This document shows, one piece after another, positions 1-7,690 of a stretch of DNA of 36,251 nucleotides (the stretch's first letter is position 1; each line of letters starts with the position of its first letter). The translations under genes and the position numbers were made by a program. The stretch is from Actinomycetota bacterium. Its GTDB lineage: Bacteria > Actinomycetota > Actinomycetes > S36-B12. The notes under the pieces are model-generated. The model worked only from the letters and a program-made list of their open reading frames with translations. It was not told the DNA's origin and did no database searches. Location of the stretch: positions 1-36,251 of the forward strand of contig SYJA01000081.1 in assembly GCA_005798555.1 (NCBI GenBank), read 5' to 3'.

Positions 1-122
1 AATTCGCCGGAAACCATCGGATGCGGCAGCAGCTATTTGGCTTGAACCGGTTGGCTGATCTACCAGAACTACGGGTGCGGGCCCAAGAGGTACTGAGCGG
101 GCTGGATCGGGGCGAGATCTAA
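1..122 (+). CDS. 3' end of a gene, possibly a cryptochrome/photolyase-like protein (partial)
   Basis: An open frame enters from the left edge (codons in phase with position 3) and stops at TAA 120-122, leaving 39 residues. The tail has an N-x-R-M-x-Q stretch followed by L-x-x-L-x-D-L and a final amphipathic helix. From memory this resembles the C-terminal end of bacterial cryptochrome/photolyase proteins (a Gly-Asn-x-Arg-Met motif). The convergent neighbour is a DUF2256 protein, a family often found beside photolyase/cryptochrome genes, which supports the reading. The fragment is too short to be sure; another enzyme family remains possible. Confidence 0.4.
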   Translation, partial: FAGNHRMRQQLFGLNRLADLPELRVRAQEVLSGLDRGEI

Positions 123-126
123 CCGG

Positions 127-264
127 CTACTTCCCGGCCTTGCACTTTTCTGAGCAGTAGCTGACCTTCGCCCAATCCCGCGCCCATTTCTTACGCCACT
201 CAAACGCACGACCACACCGTGCACACACTTTGGGCGGGAACCCATTCTTTATTCGAGCCACCAT
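127..264 (-). CDS. DUF2256 zinc-ribbon-like small protein
   Basis: A 45-residue basic protein with two Cys pairs (CARC near residue 14 and CSEKC near residue 37) and the family core [11 protein letters not shown] between them. This is the DUF2256 pattern, probably a small zinc-binding fold of unknown function, often encoded beside cryptochrome/photolyase genes. I chose the internal ATG at 262-264 because a GGAG ribosome-binding site lies just upstream and the conserved part begins soon after; a longer reading from 330 would add 22 unconserved residues. It converges with the partial gene at the left edge, with only 4 bases between the stops. The family assignment is good; the role is unknown. 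Confidence 0.8.
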   Translation of the reverse strand: MVARIKNGFPPKVCARCGRAFEWRKKWARDWAKVSYCSEKCKAGK

Positions 265-310
265 TTTTACTCCACTACGTACGGCCAGTTCGACACTGCC
301 CAACTTCGAA

Positions 311-339
311 TTGCCGAACGGCACGACCAAAAGTATGTT
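311..339 (+). promoter_or_regulatory. Sigma70-like promoter for the leader ORF and lipoprotein
   Basis: A -35 box TTGCCG (311-316) and a -10 box TATGTT (334-339) are 17 bases apart. Six bases after the -10 box is an ATG (346), so transcription should start at or next to that codon and the mRNA would be leaderless. Confidence 0.6.
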
Positions 340-345
340 ATCGGA

Positions 346-408
346 ATGCTCGTGACCTCATCCCGCCTCTGGCCGCTCGTCGAATTGCCCATTTGGTCCG
401 GCAAATGA
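346..408 (+). CDS. 20-codon leader ORF coupled to the lipoprotein gene
   Basis: This short frame starts at an ATG exactly where a -35/-10 promoter predicts the transcript to begin. It encodes 20 residues and ends at TGA 406-408, which overlaps the lipoprotein ATG (405-407) as ATGA. No Shine-Dalgarno sequence is evident before the lipoprotein start, so a leaderless upstream ORF with a stop-start overlap gives a simple means of translating it. The peptide is hydrophobic with two Trp residues and resembles nothing I recognise. It may act only in translational coupling or attenuation. Chance occurrence is possible. Confidence 0.45.
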   Translation: MLVTSSRLWPLVELPIWSGK

Positions 409-845
409 AATTCGTTATCGCTCCGGTGCTCGCGCTGGCCCTACTTACCGCCTGCGCCCAATCGTCGGCATTCGAGCCCCTTGCTGATGGTCCGTGCACC
501 GTTAACCAAGAAGCAGCAATAACCAAACATTTGTCAGCGCAGATAGATGCATTTGCGGCACGTGATTGGGAATTGGCCTATTCATACGCCTCGGCGAATT
601 TTCGACAGGTCATCACCCTTGCAGAGTTCACCGAGATCATCCAGGCGCAATACGGCATGCTGATCGAGAACAAGGGTTACAGCTTTGGGTCTTGCGAGAT
701 CTCCGCCGCCAATATTTTGCGCCAGGTAAGTGTCGCAAGTGACCAAGGAGATTTCAGCCTCGACTATAAGTTGTCATTCGACAACTCAAAGATCGGCGTC
801 GAATCCGCAGTGATCACTCAACTCTCCGAAGGGCTGTCGCTATAA
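405..845 (+). CDS. Putative lipoprotein with a DUF4864-like domain
   Basis: A 146-residue exported protein. Residues 1-17 form a lipoprotein signal with lipobox L-L-T-A-C, so the mature protein should be lipid-anchored on the outer face of the membrane. The rest holds an I-x-A-F-A-x-R-D-W-x-x-A-Y-x-Y-A-S segment followed by F-T-E-I-I-x-x-x-Y, typical of DUF4864-like or NTF2-like small domains whose function is unknown. Two further Cys residues in the mature part could form a disulfide. I chose ATG 405 because it places the signal peptide at the N-terminus; a TTG 4 codons upstream is the alternative. It has its own promoter and leader ORF and converges with the next gene, the stops touching at 845/846. 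Confidence 0.65.
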   Translation: MKFVIAPVLALALLTACAQSSAFEPLADGPCTVNQEAAITKHLSAQIDAFAARDWELAYSYASANFRQVITLAEFTEIIQAQYGMLIENKGYSFGSCEISAANILRQVSVASDQGDFSLDYKLSFDNSKIGVESAVITQLSEGLSL

Positions 846-1319
846 CTAGTCGCTGATATCCGGGTACCCCGCATTGCTGTCCGCACACGGCCGTGCCCGA
901 AGCTGACTTATGTACTCAGCTGGGGCGCCACCGATTTCGGCCGCGGTGGCTATCAATTCAAGGTGATCAAAGGTAGGTAGCCCACCCTCATAGGCGTCAA
1001 GTGCGTAAAGCCACGCCAATTGCTCACCGCCTTGGGCCTGCACCCGCACCCGCAATTTGCGCCACCAGCCCAGATCTATCCCCTCCCAAGCGTCCAAGGC
1101 GTCCTCGTCTTGGCTTGGCACGTCATAGAGCATCACGAATACCTTGTCCATCGGATCTTCGACAACCGTGGCCACTGCCCCCTCCCACCCCACCTCGGCG
1201 CCGGCGAAGGTCAGCCGCCAGCCAAGCAGCCAGCCGGTACTGAATACCGGTGAAGCGGGGGCCCGCAGGGCCATCTGGCGGGGGTTCAGGTTCGACCCAT
1301 ACGCCGCATAAATCGTCAC
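846..1319 (-). CDS. Gamma-glutamylcyclotransferase-like (GGCT/AIG2 fold) protein
   Basis: About 157 residues. The N-terminus Y-A-A-Y-G-S-N-L is the substrate-binding loop of the GGCT fold, followed by a strand rich in G-W-R-L-T-F-A-G and a D-A-W-E-G-I segment in which an acidic residue may serve as the catalytic Glu. Family members release 5-oxoproline from gamma-glutamyl compounds, but many bacterial ones have no known substrate. The GTG at 1317-1319 is chosen because the conserved Y-x-x-Y-G-S-N begins four codons later and a TACGCT box lies exactly 6 nt upstream. Reading from 1469 would run across the start of the divergent lpdA. A GGCT-like gene near lpdA also occurs in mycobacteria, as I recall. 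Confidence 0.75.
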   Translation of the reverse strand: MTIYAAYGSNLNPRQMALRAPASPVFSTGWLLGWRLTFAGAEVGWEGAVATVVEDPMDKVFVMLYDVPSQDEDALDAWEGIDLGWWRKLRVRVQAQGGEQLAWLYALDAYEGGLPTFDHLELIATAAEIGGAPAEYISQLRARPCADSNAGYPDISD

Positions 1320-1325
1320 CACCCA

Positions 1326-1331
1326 AGCGTA
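1326..1331 (-). promoter_or_regulatory. -10 box for the leaderless GGCT-like gene
   Basis: On the minus strand TACGCT is followed by 6 bases and then the GTG start at 1319. This is the TANNNT-6-RTG arrangement seen at several operon heads in this window. No convincing -35 box is visible. Confidence 0.4.
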
Positions 1332-1376
1332 GGGACGGATGCAACCGCACGGAAGTCGATAGGGAACACTGCCACT

Positions 1377-2771
1377 ATGACTTCTGTTGTGATCCTCGGC
1401 GGCGGTCCAGGCGGCTACGAGGCCGCGCTGGTTGCCCGACAACTCGGTGCCGAAGTCACCTTGATCCACACCACCGGCCTTGGCGGGTCAGCCGTGCTCA
1501 CCGACTGTGTCCCCAGCAAAGCCTTAATCGCCACCGCAGGTGTTGTTGGCGCGGCCGGCTCGAGCGCCTCACTTGGCGTCCGGTTGAACGGCCAGCCACC
1601 AACCGCGGGCGACTTCGGAGTCGACATCGGCGCCATGAACGCCCGCATTAATGCACTTGCTGCGGCCCAGAGCCAAGACATCACCGCGAGCCTTGTTGCC
1701 CAGGGCGTAAAACTTATTAGCGGGCGCGCCGAGCTCCGCGGACCGCGAATAGTCTCGATCTCAACCAGTGACGGCGAAGTCATCGAAATAACTGCCGAAA
1801 TCATTTTGATAGCTACGGGTGCTCGCCCGCGGCAATTACCCGAAGCCCTACCTGACGGTGAGCGCATTCTTGACTGGGAGCAACTTTATGGCTTAACCGA
1901 ACTACCCGAGCGGCTCATCGTGGTCGGTTCTGGGGTAACCGGAGCTGAATTCGCCGGGGCCTATCACGGTCTTGGATGCGATGTGGTGCTCGTGTCATCG
2001 CGCGATCGGGTCTTGCCCGGAGAAGACCCAGATGCCGCACAAGTAATTGAGGACGTTTTTAAAGGAAATGGCGCGACCGTTAAAGAGCAATCGCGAGCAA
2101 TCGCTGCGCGCCGCACGACAAGTGGAGTTGAAGTAACCCTTGATACCGGGGAAATAGTCACCGGTTCACATGCACTTATGGCGGTTGGATCCTTACCAAA
2201 CACCGACGCTATTGGGCTTGAATCTGCCGGCGTAGAGCTTGACGAACGCGGCTTCATTGTGACCGATCGGGTTTCAAGGACCTCGGTCAACGGCGTCTAC
2301 GCCGCAGGCGACTGCACGGGCGTAATGATGTTGGCATCGGTCGCTGCGATGCAAGGTCGTATCGCGATGTGGCATGCGCTCGGCGACGCCGTCGCACCGC
2401 TAGAACTACATCATGTGTCGAGTACGGTTTTTACCAACCCAGAAATTGCTACGGTCGGCGTTTCACAGCGCGATCTGGACAACGGCAGCTTCGTCGGTGA
2501 CGTAGTTTTGGTGCATCTCGCGGCTAATGCGCGAGCTAAGATCGAGGAAACCCATGACGGCTTCGTCAAACTCTTCTGTCGCACCGAGACTCGCATCATC
2601 GCCGGGGCCGTCGTCGTAGGGCCTAATGCCAGTGAACTAATTCACTCACTTACGATTGCGGTAGAGCAACGGCTAACTGTCGATCAAATCGCCTCCACCT
2701 TCACGGTCTACCCGAGCCTTTCCGGATCCGTGGCCGAAGCTGCCCGGAGATTGCGCTTCGCGGTCGGCTAA
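1377..2771 (+). CDS. lpdA: NAD(P)H-quinone dehydrogenase of the LpdA type
   Basis: A 464-residue flavoprotein of the pyridine nucleotide-disulfide reductase family: N-terminal FAD loop G-G-G-P-G-G-Y-E (residues 8-15), NAD(P) domain near residues 175-200 (V-G-S-G-V-T-G-A-E-F), second FAD motif Y-A-A-G-D-C (about 310) and a C-terminal dimerisation domain. It is not a true lipoamide dehydrogenase: the active-site segment reads G-G-S-A-V-L-T-D-C, so only Cys44 of the usual pair remains (Ala39 replaces the other), and the C-terminal His-Glu dyad region reads Y-P-S-L-S-G. Mycobacterial LpdA shares this and reduces quinones with NAD(P)H. It heads the nucleoside cluster without an obvious metabolic link. 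A near-consensus AACACT lies 6 nt before the ATG. Confidence 0.85.
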   Translation: MTSVVILGGGPGGYEAALVARQLGAEVTLIHTTGLGGSAVLTDCVPSKALIATAGVVGAAGSSASLGVRLNGQPPTAGDFGVDIGAMNARINALAAAQSQDITASLVAQGVKLISGRAELRGPRIVSISTSDGEVIEITAEIILIATGARPRQLPEALPDGERILDWEQLYGLTELPERLIVVGSGVTGAEFAGAYHGLGCDVVLVSSRDRVLPGEDPDAAQVIEDVFKGNGATVKEQSRAIAARRTTSGVEVTLDTGEIVTGSHALMAVGSLPNTDAIGLESAGVELDERGFIVTDRVSRTSVNGVYAAGDCTGVMMLASVAAMQGRIAMWHALGDAVAPLELHHVSSTVFTNPEIATVGVSQRDLDNGSFVGDVVLVHLAANARAKIEETHDGFVKLFCRTETRIIAGAVVVGPNASELIHSLTIAVEQRLTVDQIASTFTVYPSLSGSVAEAARRLRFAVG

Positions 2772-2786
2772 CGAGGTTGTCCGCGG

Positions 2787-2792
2787 TAGGTT
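2787..2792 (+). promoter_or_regulatory. -10 box for leaderless deoD
   Basis: TAGGTT is followed by 6 bases and the GTG start of deoD at 2799. There is no Shine-Dalgarno sequence, which supports a leaderless transcript. No clear -35 box is seen. Confidence 0.45.
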
Positions 2793-2798
2793 CATCCC

Positions 2799-3614
2799 GT
2801 GACTATCAATGGGGCCACTCAACTCGCCAATGACCGTGCCACCGAGGCTGCGGCCGCCCTTGCGATACTCACCGGGGTAGCAAGCCATCAGATCGCGGTG
2901 GTACTCGGCTCGGGCTGGGTGCCGGCCGCGGATTTAATCGGCCGGGCGGTGGCAGAATTTGCGGTAACTGACCTACCCCATTTCGCACCACCAGCGGTTG
3001 CCGGGCATGCCGGCATGGTCCGAAGCATTGACGCTGACGGCACCGCGGTGCTTGTCTTCCTTGGCCGCACCCACCTTTATGAAGAACTTGGAGTCGACGC
3101 TGTTACCCACGCGGTTCGCACCTCGGCGATGGCCGGTTGCCAGACGATGGTGCTCACCAACGGCTGTGGTGGCCTTGATGCCAGCTGGACCCCCGGAACC
3201 CCGGTGCTGATTCGCGATCATCTCAACCTCACGGGTGCATCCCCCTTGCATGGAGCCCATTTCGTTGATCTGACCGATCTTTATTCACCACGCCTGCGCG
3301 AGCTATGCCGCACCATCGAACCGGGTTTACCCGAGGGTGTTTATGCACAATTTCGTGGACCGATGTATGAAACCCCGGCCGAAATCCAGATGGTGCGCGC
3401 AATGGGCGGCACCCTCGTGGGCATGAGCACGGCACTGGAAGCCATCGTCGCTCGTTCACTAAATATGGAGATCTTGGGCCTCTCACTGGTAACTAATTTG
3501 GCCGCCGGGATGTCTGGTCAGGCACTTAATCACCTTGAGGTCCTAGAAGCTGGTCGAGCCGCCGCCGCTCGAATGGGCGATTTACTCGCCCGAGTGATTC
3601 GACTGCTCGCGTGA
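2799..3614 (+). CDS. deoD: Purine-nucleoside phosphorylase (trimeric type)
   Basis: A 271-residue enzyme that splits (deoxy)inosine and (deoxy)guanosine with phosphate into base and (deoxy)ribose-1-phosphate in the cytosol. The order of motifs fits the low-molecular-mass trimeric PNP family: V-L-G-S-G-W near residue 35 (phosphate loop), A-G-H-A-G near 67, T-N-G-C-G-G near 121, then F-R-G-P-M-Y-E-T-P-A-E (purine-binding Glu) and V-G-M-S-T-A-L-E. The S-L-V-T-N-L-A-A-G segment supplies the Asn that reads 6-oxopurines. The GTG start overlaps nothing upstream and is preceded by a -10 box. Its stop overlaps the next gene by 4 bases, so the sugar-1-phosphate product and its mutase are made together. 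Mycobacterial deoD sits in the same setting. Confidence 0.92.
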   Translation: MTINGATQLANDRATEAAAALAILTGVASHQIAVVLGSGWVPAADLIGRAVAEFAVTDLPHFAPPAVAGHAGMVRSIDADGTAVLVFLGRTHLYEELGVDAVTHAVRTSAMAGCQTMVLTNGCGGLDASWTPGTPVLIRDHLNLTGASPLHGAHFVDLTDLYSPRLRELCRTIEPGLPEGVYAQFRGPMYETPAEIQMVRAMGGTLVGMSTALEAIVARSLNMEILGLSLVTNLAAGMSGQALNHLEVLEAGRAAAARMGDLLARVIRLLA

Positions 3615-5272
3615 GCGACCTCGCGGCCGCAAATAAGTGGCTAGAGATTGACCCCGACCCACAAACCCGGCGTGAGCTTGAGGCACTCATTGCCCACGCG
3701 AAAGTCGGCGACGAAGCTGCGCAGCAGGAGTTGGCCGATGCATTCACCGGCACCTTGCAATTCGGTACGGCCGGACTCCGCGGACCACTTGGCCCCGGGC
3801 CAAACCGAATGAACCGCGTCGTGGTGACCCGGGCGGCGGCCGGGCTCGCGCGGTACCTCAACAAATTGCACCCGGGAGGCAGCGCAGTCGTCATCGGCTA
3901 TGACGCCAGACATAACTCCGATGTCTTCGCCCGCGACACCGCGAGCGTGCTGACCGGCGCCGGCATCCGTGCGATGGTGCTCCCCCAGCCACTACCAACC
4001 CCGGTGCTGGCCTTTGCGATTCGCCATTTGGGCTGCGCCGCCGGAGTCATGGTGACAGCTAGTCATAACCCGCCGCGGGATAACGGCTACAAGGTTTATC
4101 TTGACGCCGGCAGCCAGATCGTGCCACCAGCAGATTCTGATATCAGCGAGTGCATTGCGGCTATCACGGCAAGCGGTGAGATCGCACAACTTCCGCAAGG
4201 TGATGACTGGATAACTCTCGGTGACGAAGTACTGGATGCCTACATCTCCCGCACCGCGGGGTTAATCGCGCCAACGGCACCCCGCGACATCAAAGTCGTC
4301 TACACCGCAATGCATGGTGTTGGCGGTGTAGTCGTAGACCGGGTCATGCAGGCTGCCGGGTTTAGCCAACCGGTACCAGTGACCGAGCAATTCACTCCCG
4401 ACCCCGATTTCCCCACGGTCGCATTTCCAAACCCAGAAGAACCCGGGGCAATGGATCTAGCCTTGGCCACCGCGCAGGCCAGCGCCGCCGACATCGTCAT
4501 CGCCAATGACCCGGACGCCGATCGCTGCGCGGTAGCCGTTCCCGCACCAACCGAGAGAAACGGCGGCTGGCGAAAGCTCCAAGGTGACGAAGTCGGCGCC
4601 CTGCTCGCCTGGTGGATGATTCATCGCGGTACTGCGCCGGGGGTATTCGCCCAGTCAATCGTCTCCTGCTCCTTGCTCAAGGGGATTGCCGAGTCCGCCG
4701 GGCATGACTATCAACAAACCCTCACCGGATTCAAGTGGATTGCCCGTATTCCAAACCTGCGTTTTGGCTATGAGGAGGCGCTCGGCTACTGCGTCGACCC
4801 AGACGCGGTTAAGGATAAGGATGGCGTCTCAGCCGCGCTGCTGATTGCCGAGATGGCGGCCCAACTCAAATCCGAGGGTCGCACCGTCCAAGATGTGCTC
4901 GACGAACTCGCGCTCGCCCATGGCCTCTATGTCACCGAGCAGGTATCCATCAGGGTCGACGACCTCTTGATCATCAGCAAGATAATGCAACGGTTGCGAT
5001 CTCAGACTCCGACTTCGGTTGGCGGGTTCCCGGTAACCTCCTTCGCCGATTTCGAGCAGGGGGTCGATGGCCTGCCGCCAACTGACGGCCTGCGCTTTGA
5101 GCTCGATTCCGGGTCCCGAATCATCGTGCGGCCAAGTGGCACCGAGCCCAAGATCAAGTGCTATCTGCAGGTCGTAATCCCGGTCACCGGTGGGGCACTG
5201 GACCAAGCCCGTGCCTTGGCTCGAGAACGGCTCGATGCCATCGGAGCCGACGTTCGCACTTGGCTAGGGTAG
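3611..5272 (+). CDS. pmmB: Phosphohexomutase-family enzyme, likely phosphopentomutase
   Basis: A 553-residue alpha-D-phosphohexomutase with all four domains. The motifs are G-T-A-G-L-R-G near residue 52, the phosphoserine loop T-A-S-H-N-P-P-R-D-N-G-Y near 147, metal site D-P-D-A-D-R near 300, sugar loop G-Y-E-E-A-L-G-Y near 380 and phosphate-binding R-P-S-G-T-E-P-K near the C-terminus. Orthologues are called phosphomannomutase PmmB. Domain order and the K-D-K-D-G-V-S-A-A segment resemble human PGM2, a known phosphopentomutase. It overlaps deoD by GTGA and is followed by deoC, and no deoB is seen here, so I infer that it converts (deoxy)ribose-1-P to the 5-phosphate. Sugar specificity cannot be read directly. 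Confidence 0.85.
   Translation: MSDLAAANKWLEIDPDPQTRRELEALIAHAKVGDEAAQQELADAFTGTLQFGTAGLRGPLGPGPNRMNRVVVTRAAAGLARYLNKLHPGGSAVVIGYDARHNSDVFARDTASVLTGAGIRAMVLPQPLPTPVLAFAIRHLGCAAGVMVTASHNPPRDNGYKVYLDAGSQIVPPADSDISECIAAITASGEIAQLPQGDDWITLGDEVLDAYISRTAGLIAPTAPRDIKVVYTAMHGVGGVVVDRVMQAAGFSQPVPVTEQFTPDPDFPTVAFPNPEEPGAMDLALATAQASAADIVIANDPDADRCAVAVPAPTERNGGWRKLQGDEVGALLAWWMIHRGTAPGVFAQSIVSCSLLKGIAESAGHDYQQTLTGFKWIARIPNLRFGYEEALGYCVDPDAVKDKDGVSAALLIAEMAAQLKSEGRTVQDVLDELALAHGLYVTEQVSIRVDDLLIISKIMQRLRSQTPTSVGGFPVTSFADFEQGVDGLPPTDGLRFELDSGSRIIVRPSGTEPKIKCYLQVVIPVTGGALDQARALARERLDAIGADVRTWLG
5265..5270 (+). promoter_or_regulatory. -10 box for leaderless deoC
   Basis: TAGGGT, lying across the last codons and stop of pmmB, is followed by 6 bases and the GTG of deoC at 5277. 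This would give deoC and the ALDH pair their own promoter inside the larger cluster. Confidence 0.4.
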
Positions 5273-5276
5273 TCCC

Positions 5277-6209
5277 GTGCGAACCATCGCCGAACCGCTC
5301 ACCACCACCAGCGCGCTGCGTGAATTTCTACATGGATTACCCGGGGTGGACGAAGTAGGTATCAAGGCCCGGGCCACAGCGCTGGGGACGCGGTCAATTA
5401 AGAACGATTCGAAGTCCTGGGCAATCGACATGGCAATTCGGATGGTCGACCTAACCACCCTCGAGGGCATGGACACCCCCGGCAAAGTGCGGGCGATGTG
5501 CGCTAAGGCGCTACGGCCCGACCCAACTGATCCAACCGCGCCAAGTGTGGCCGCCGTTTGTGTCTACGGCGACATGGCGCCGGTCGCCCGGGCCGTCGTC
5601 GGCGACAACCTGCATGTCGCCGCAGTCGCCACCGCATTCCCGAGCGGACGTGCGAGCATTGAAGTCAAACTGCGGGATGTCCGCGATGCGGTCGCCGGGG
5701 GAGCCGATGAAATCGACATGGTAATTGACCGAGGCGCCTTCCTCGCCGGCAATTACGGACTCGTGCATGAACAGATAGTCGCGGTCAAAGCGGCCTGCGG
5801 CCTAGCCCATCTCAAGGTCATCCTGGAAACCGGCGAACTGCGAACCCTGGACAATGTGCGGCGCGCCTCGTGGCTGGCCATGCTGGCCGGCGCGGATTTC
5901 ATTAAGACTTCGACCGGTAAAGTTCCGGTGGCGGCGACACCTGCCGTCACGATCGTCATGTTGCAGGCGGTGCGCGATTACTGCGCACTCACCGGCAGCC
6001 AGATTGGCGTTAAGCCGGCGGGTGGTATCCGCACCAGCAAGGACGCCATTAAATACTTGGTCCTGGTCAAAGAGACTGCGGGCGAAGCCTGGCTTACCCC
6101 GGACCTTTTTCGCTTCGGTGCATCCACACTCCTGAATGATCTGCTCATGCAACGCCAACGCATGGCGGTAGGCCACTACTCCGGCCCCGACTACGTCACG
6201 ATCGACTGA
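5277..6209 (+). CDS. deoC: Deoxyribose-phosphate aldolase
   Basis: A 310-residue class I aldolase that cleaves 2-deoxyribose-5-phosphate to glyceraldehyde-3-phosphate and acetaldehyde. The Schiff-base lysine is Lys210 in D-F-I-K-T-S-T-G-K, and the proton-relay lysine is Lys246 in G-V-K-P-A-G-G-I-R. It is longer than the enterobacterial enzyme (about 260 residues) because of an N-terminal extension that I believe is usual in actinobacteria. The GTG at 5277 has a TAGGGT box 6 nt upstream. It lies 4 bases after pmmB and is followed 11 bases later by an aldehyde dehydrogenase, which would remove the toxic acetaldehyde. Confidence 0.93.
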   Translation: MRTIAEPLTTTSALREFLHGLPGVDEVGIKARATALGTRSIKNDSKSWAIDMAIRMVDLTTLEGMDTPGKVRAMCAKALRPDPTDPTAPSVAAVCVYGDMAPVARAVVGDNLHVAAVATAFPSGRASIEVKLRDVRDAVAGGADEIDMVIDRGAFLAGNYGLVHEQIVAVKAACGLAHLKVILETGELRTLDNVRRASWLAMLAGADFIKTSTGKVPVAATPAVTIVMLQAVRDYCALTGSQIGVKPAGGIRTSKDAIKYLVLVKETAGEAWLTPDLFRFGASTLLNDLLMQRQRMAVGHYSGPDYVTID

Positions 6210-6220
6210 CAGGAGCGCCG

Positions 6221-7690
6221 GTGACCTTCGAATACGCACCCGCCCCCGAGTCTCGGGCGATCGTTTCCATCGCTTCGTCGTACGGACTTTTTATCAATGG
6301 CGAATTCGTCGACCCAACCGGCGGCACCACATTTAAGACCGTCAATCCCGCGACCGAGGAGGTCCTGGCTGAGATAAGCGAGGCGAACCAAAGTGATGTC
6401 AACGCCGCGGTCAACTCTGCCCGACAAGCCTATGACCGCATCTGGTCGGTGATGAGCGGTCGCGACCGTGCTAAGTACCTGTTTAGGATCGCACGATTAC
6501 TGCAAGAGCGCGCCCGTGAGTTCGCGGTGCTTGAAACACTTGATAACGGCAAGCCCATTCGCGAGTCCCGAGACATTGACGTACCCCTTGCCGCAGCCCA
6601 CTTCTTCTACCATGCCGGGTGGGCCGACAAGCTCGAATATGCAGGGCTCGGTGCGAACCCACAACCTCTCGGGGTCGCAGGTCAGATTATTCCTTGGAAC
6701 TTTCCGCTGCTGATGCTCGCTTGGAAGATCGCGCCAGCACTGGCCTGTGGCAACACCGTCGTACTCAAGCCAGCCGAGAGCACCTCACTGACCGCCCTGC
6801 TGTTCGCCGAGATCTGCCAGCAGGCTGACCTGCCACCTGGGGTTGTCAACATCATCACCGGTGCTGGTGAAACCGGACGCATGATTGTCGAACACGAGGG
6901 CATCGACAAGATCGCCTTCACCGGATCAACGGAAGTCGGCAAATCCATCGCCCGCGCGCTCGCCGGCACCAACCGGAAACTGACCCTTGAGCTGGGCGGC
7001 AAGGCGGCTAACATCGTCTTCGACGATGCCCCGATTGACCAAGCGGTTGAGGGTATCGTCGATGGCATTTTCTTCAATCAGGGTCATGTCTGCTGCGCCG
7101 GGTCGCGGTTGCTGCTGCAAGAGTCGATAGCCGAGGAGACCATCGACGCCCTCAAGCGTCGACTCCAGACCCTGCGACTTGGCGACCCACTCGATAAGAA
7201 CACGGATATCGGTGCAATCAACTCACGCGAGCAACTGAACAAGATTGATGAGTTGATCAAATCCGGTGACGACGCAGGGGCGCAGCGCTGGACAGCGCCA
7301 TGCGAGCTCCCCGATAAAGGCTGGTGGTGTGCACCGACGATTTTCACCAATGTCACGCAGGCTCATCGCATTGCCCGTGAAGAGATATTCGGTCCGGTGC
7401 TGTCAGTCCTCACCTTCCGGACCCCAGATGAGGCCATCGAAAAGGCGAATAACACCCCATTTGGCTTATCCGCCGGGATCTGGACCGAGAAAGGCAGCCG
7501 GATCCTGTGGATGGCGAACCAGCTTCGGGCCGGGGTCATCTGGGCCAACACCTTCAACCGATTTGATCCCACCAGCCCATTCGGCGGATTCAAGGAGTCT
7601 GGCTTCGGCCGCGAAGGCGGCATCCAAGGCCTTAGTGCTTATCTGCAATCCGCCAATGACGGTGCCGATCGGGCGAGGGGTGCGTCATGA
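6221..7690 (+). CDS. Aldehyde dehydrogenase (probable acetaldehyde dehydrogenase of deoxyribose breakdown)
   Basis: A full-length 489-residue NAD(P)-dependent aldehyde dehydrogenase. Visible landmarks are P-W-N-F-P near residue 160, the cofactor loop F-T-G-S-T-E-V-G near 235, general base Glu257 in L-E-L-G-G-K, catalytic Cys291 in Q-G-H-V-C-C-A, and E-E-I-F-G-P-V near 390. The GTG start follows an AGGAG ribosome-binding site. Position right after deoC, with the next gene overlapping by ATGA, argues that its substrate is the acetaldehyde formed by DeoC, giving acetate. No CoA-acylating feature is visible. The downstream partner is a truncated member of the same family. Confidence 0.9.
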   Translation: MTFEYAPAPESRAIVSIASSYGLFINGEFVDPTGGTTFKTVNPATEEVLAEISEANQSDVNAAVNSARQAYDRIWSVMSGRDRAKYLFRIARLLQERAREFAVLETLDNGKPIRESRDIDVPLAAAHFFYHAGWADKLEYAGLGANPQPLGVAGQIIPWNFPLLMLAWKIAPALACGNTVVLKPAESTSLTALLFAEICQQADLPPGVVNIITGAGETGRMIVEHEGIDKIAFTGSTEVGKSIARALAGTNRKLTLELGGKAANIVFDDAPIDQAVEGIVDGIFFNQGHVCCAGSRLLLQESIAEETIDALKRRLQTLRLGDPLDKNTDIGAINSREQLNKIDELIKSGDDAGAQRWTAPCELPDKGWWCAPTIFTNVTQAHRIAREEIFGPVLSVLTFRTPDEAIEKANNTPFGLSAGIWTEKGSRILWMANQLRAGVIWANTFNRFDPTSPFGGFKESGFGREGGIQGLSAYLQSANDGADRARGAS

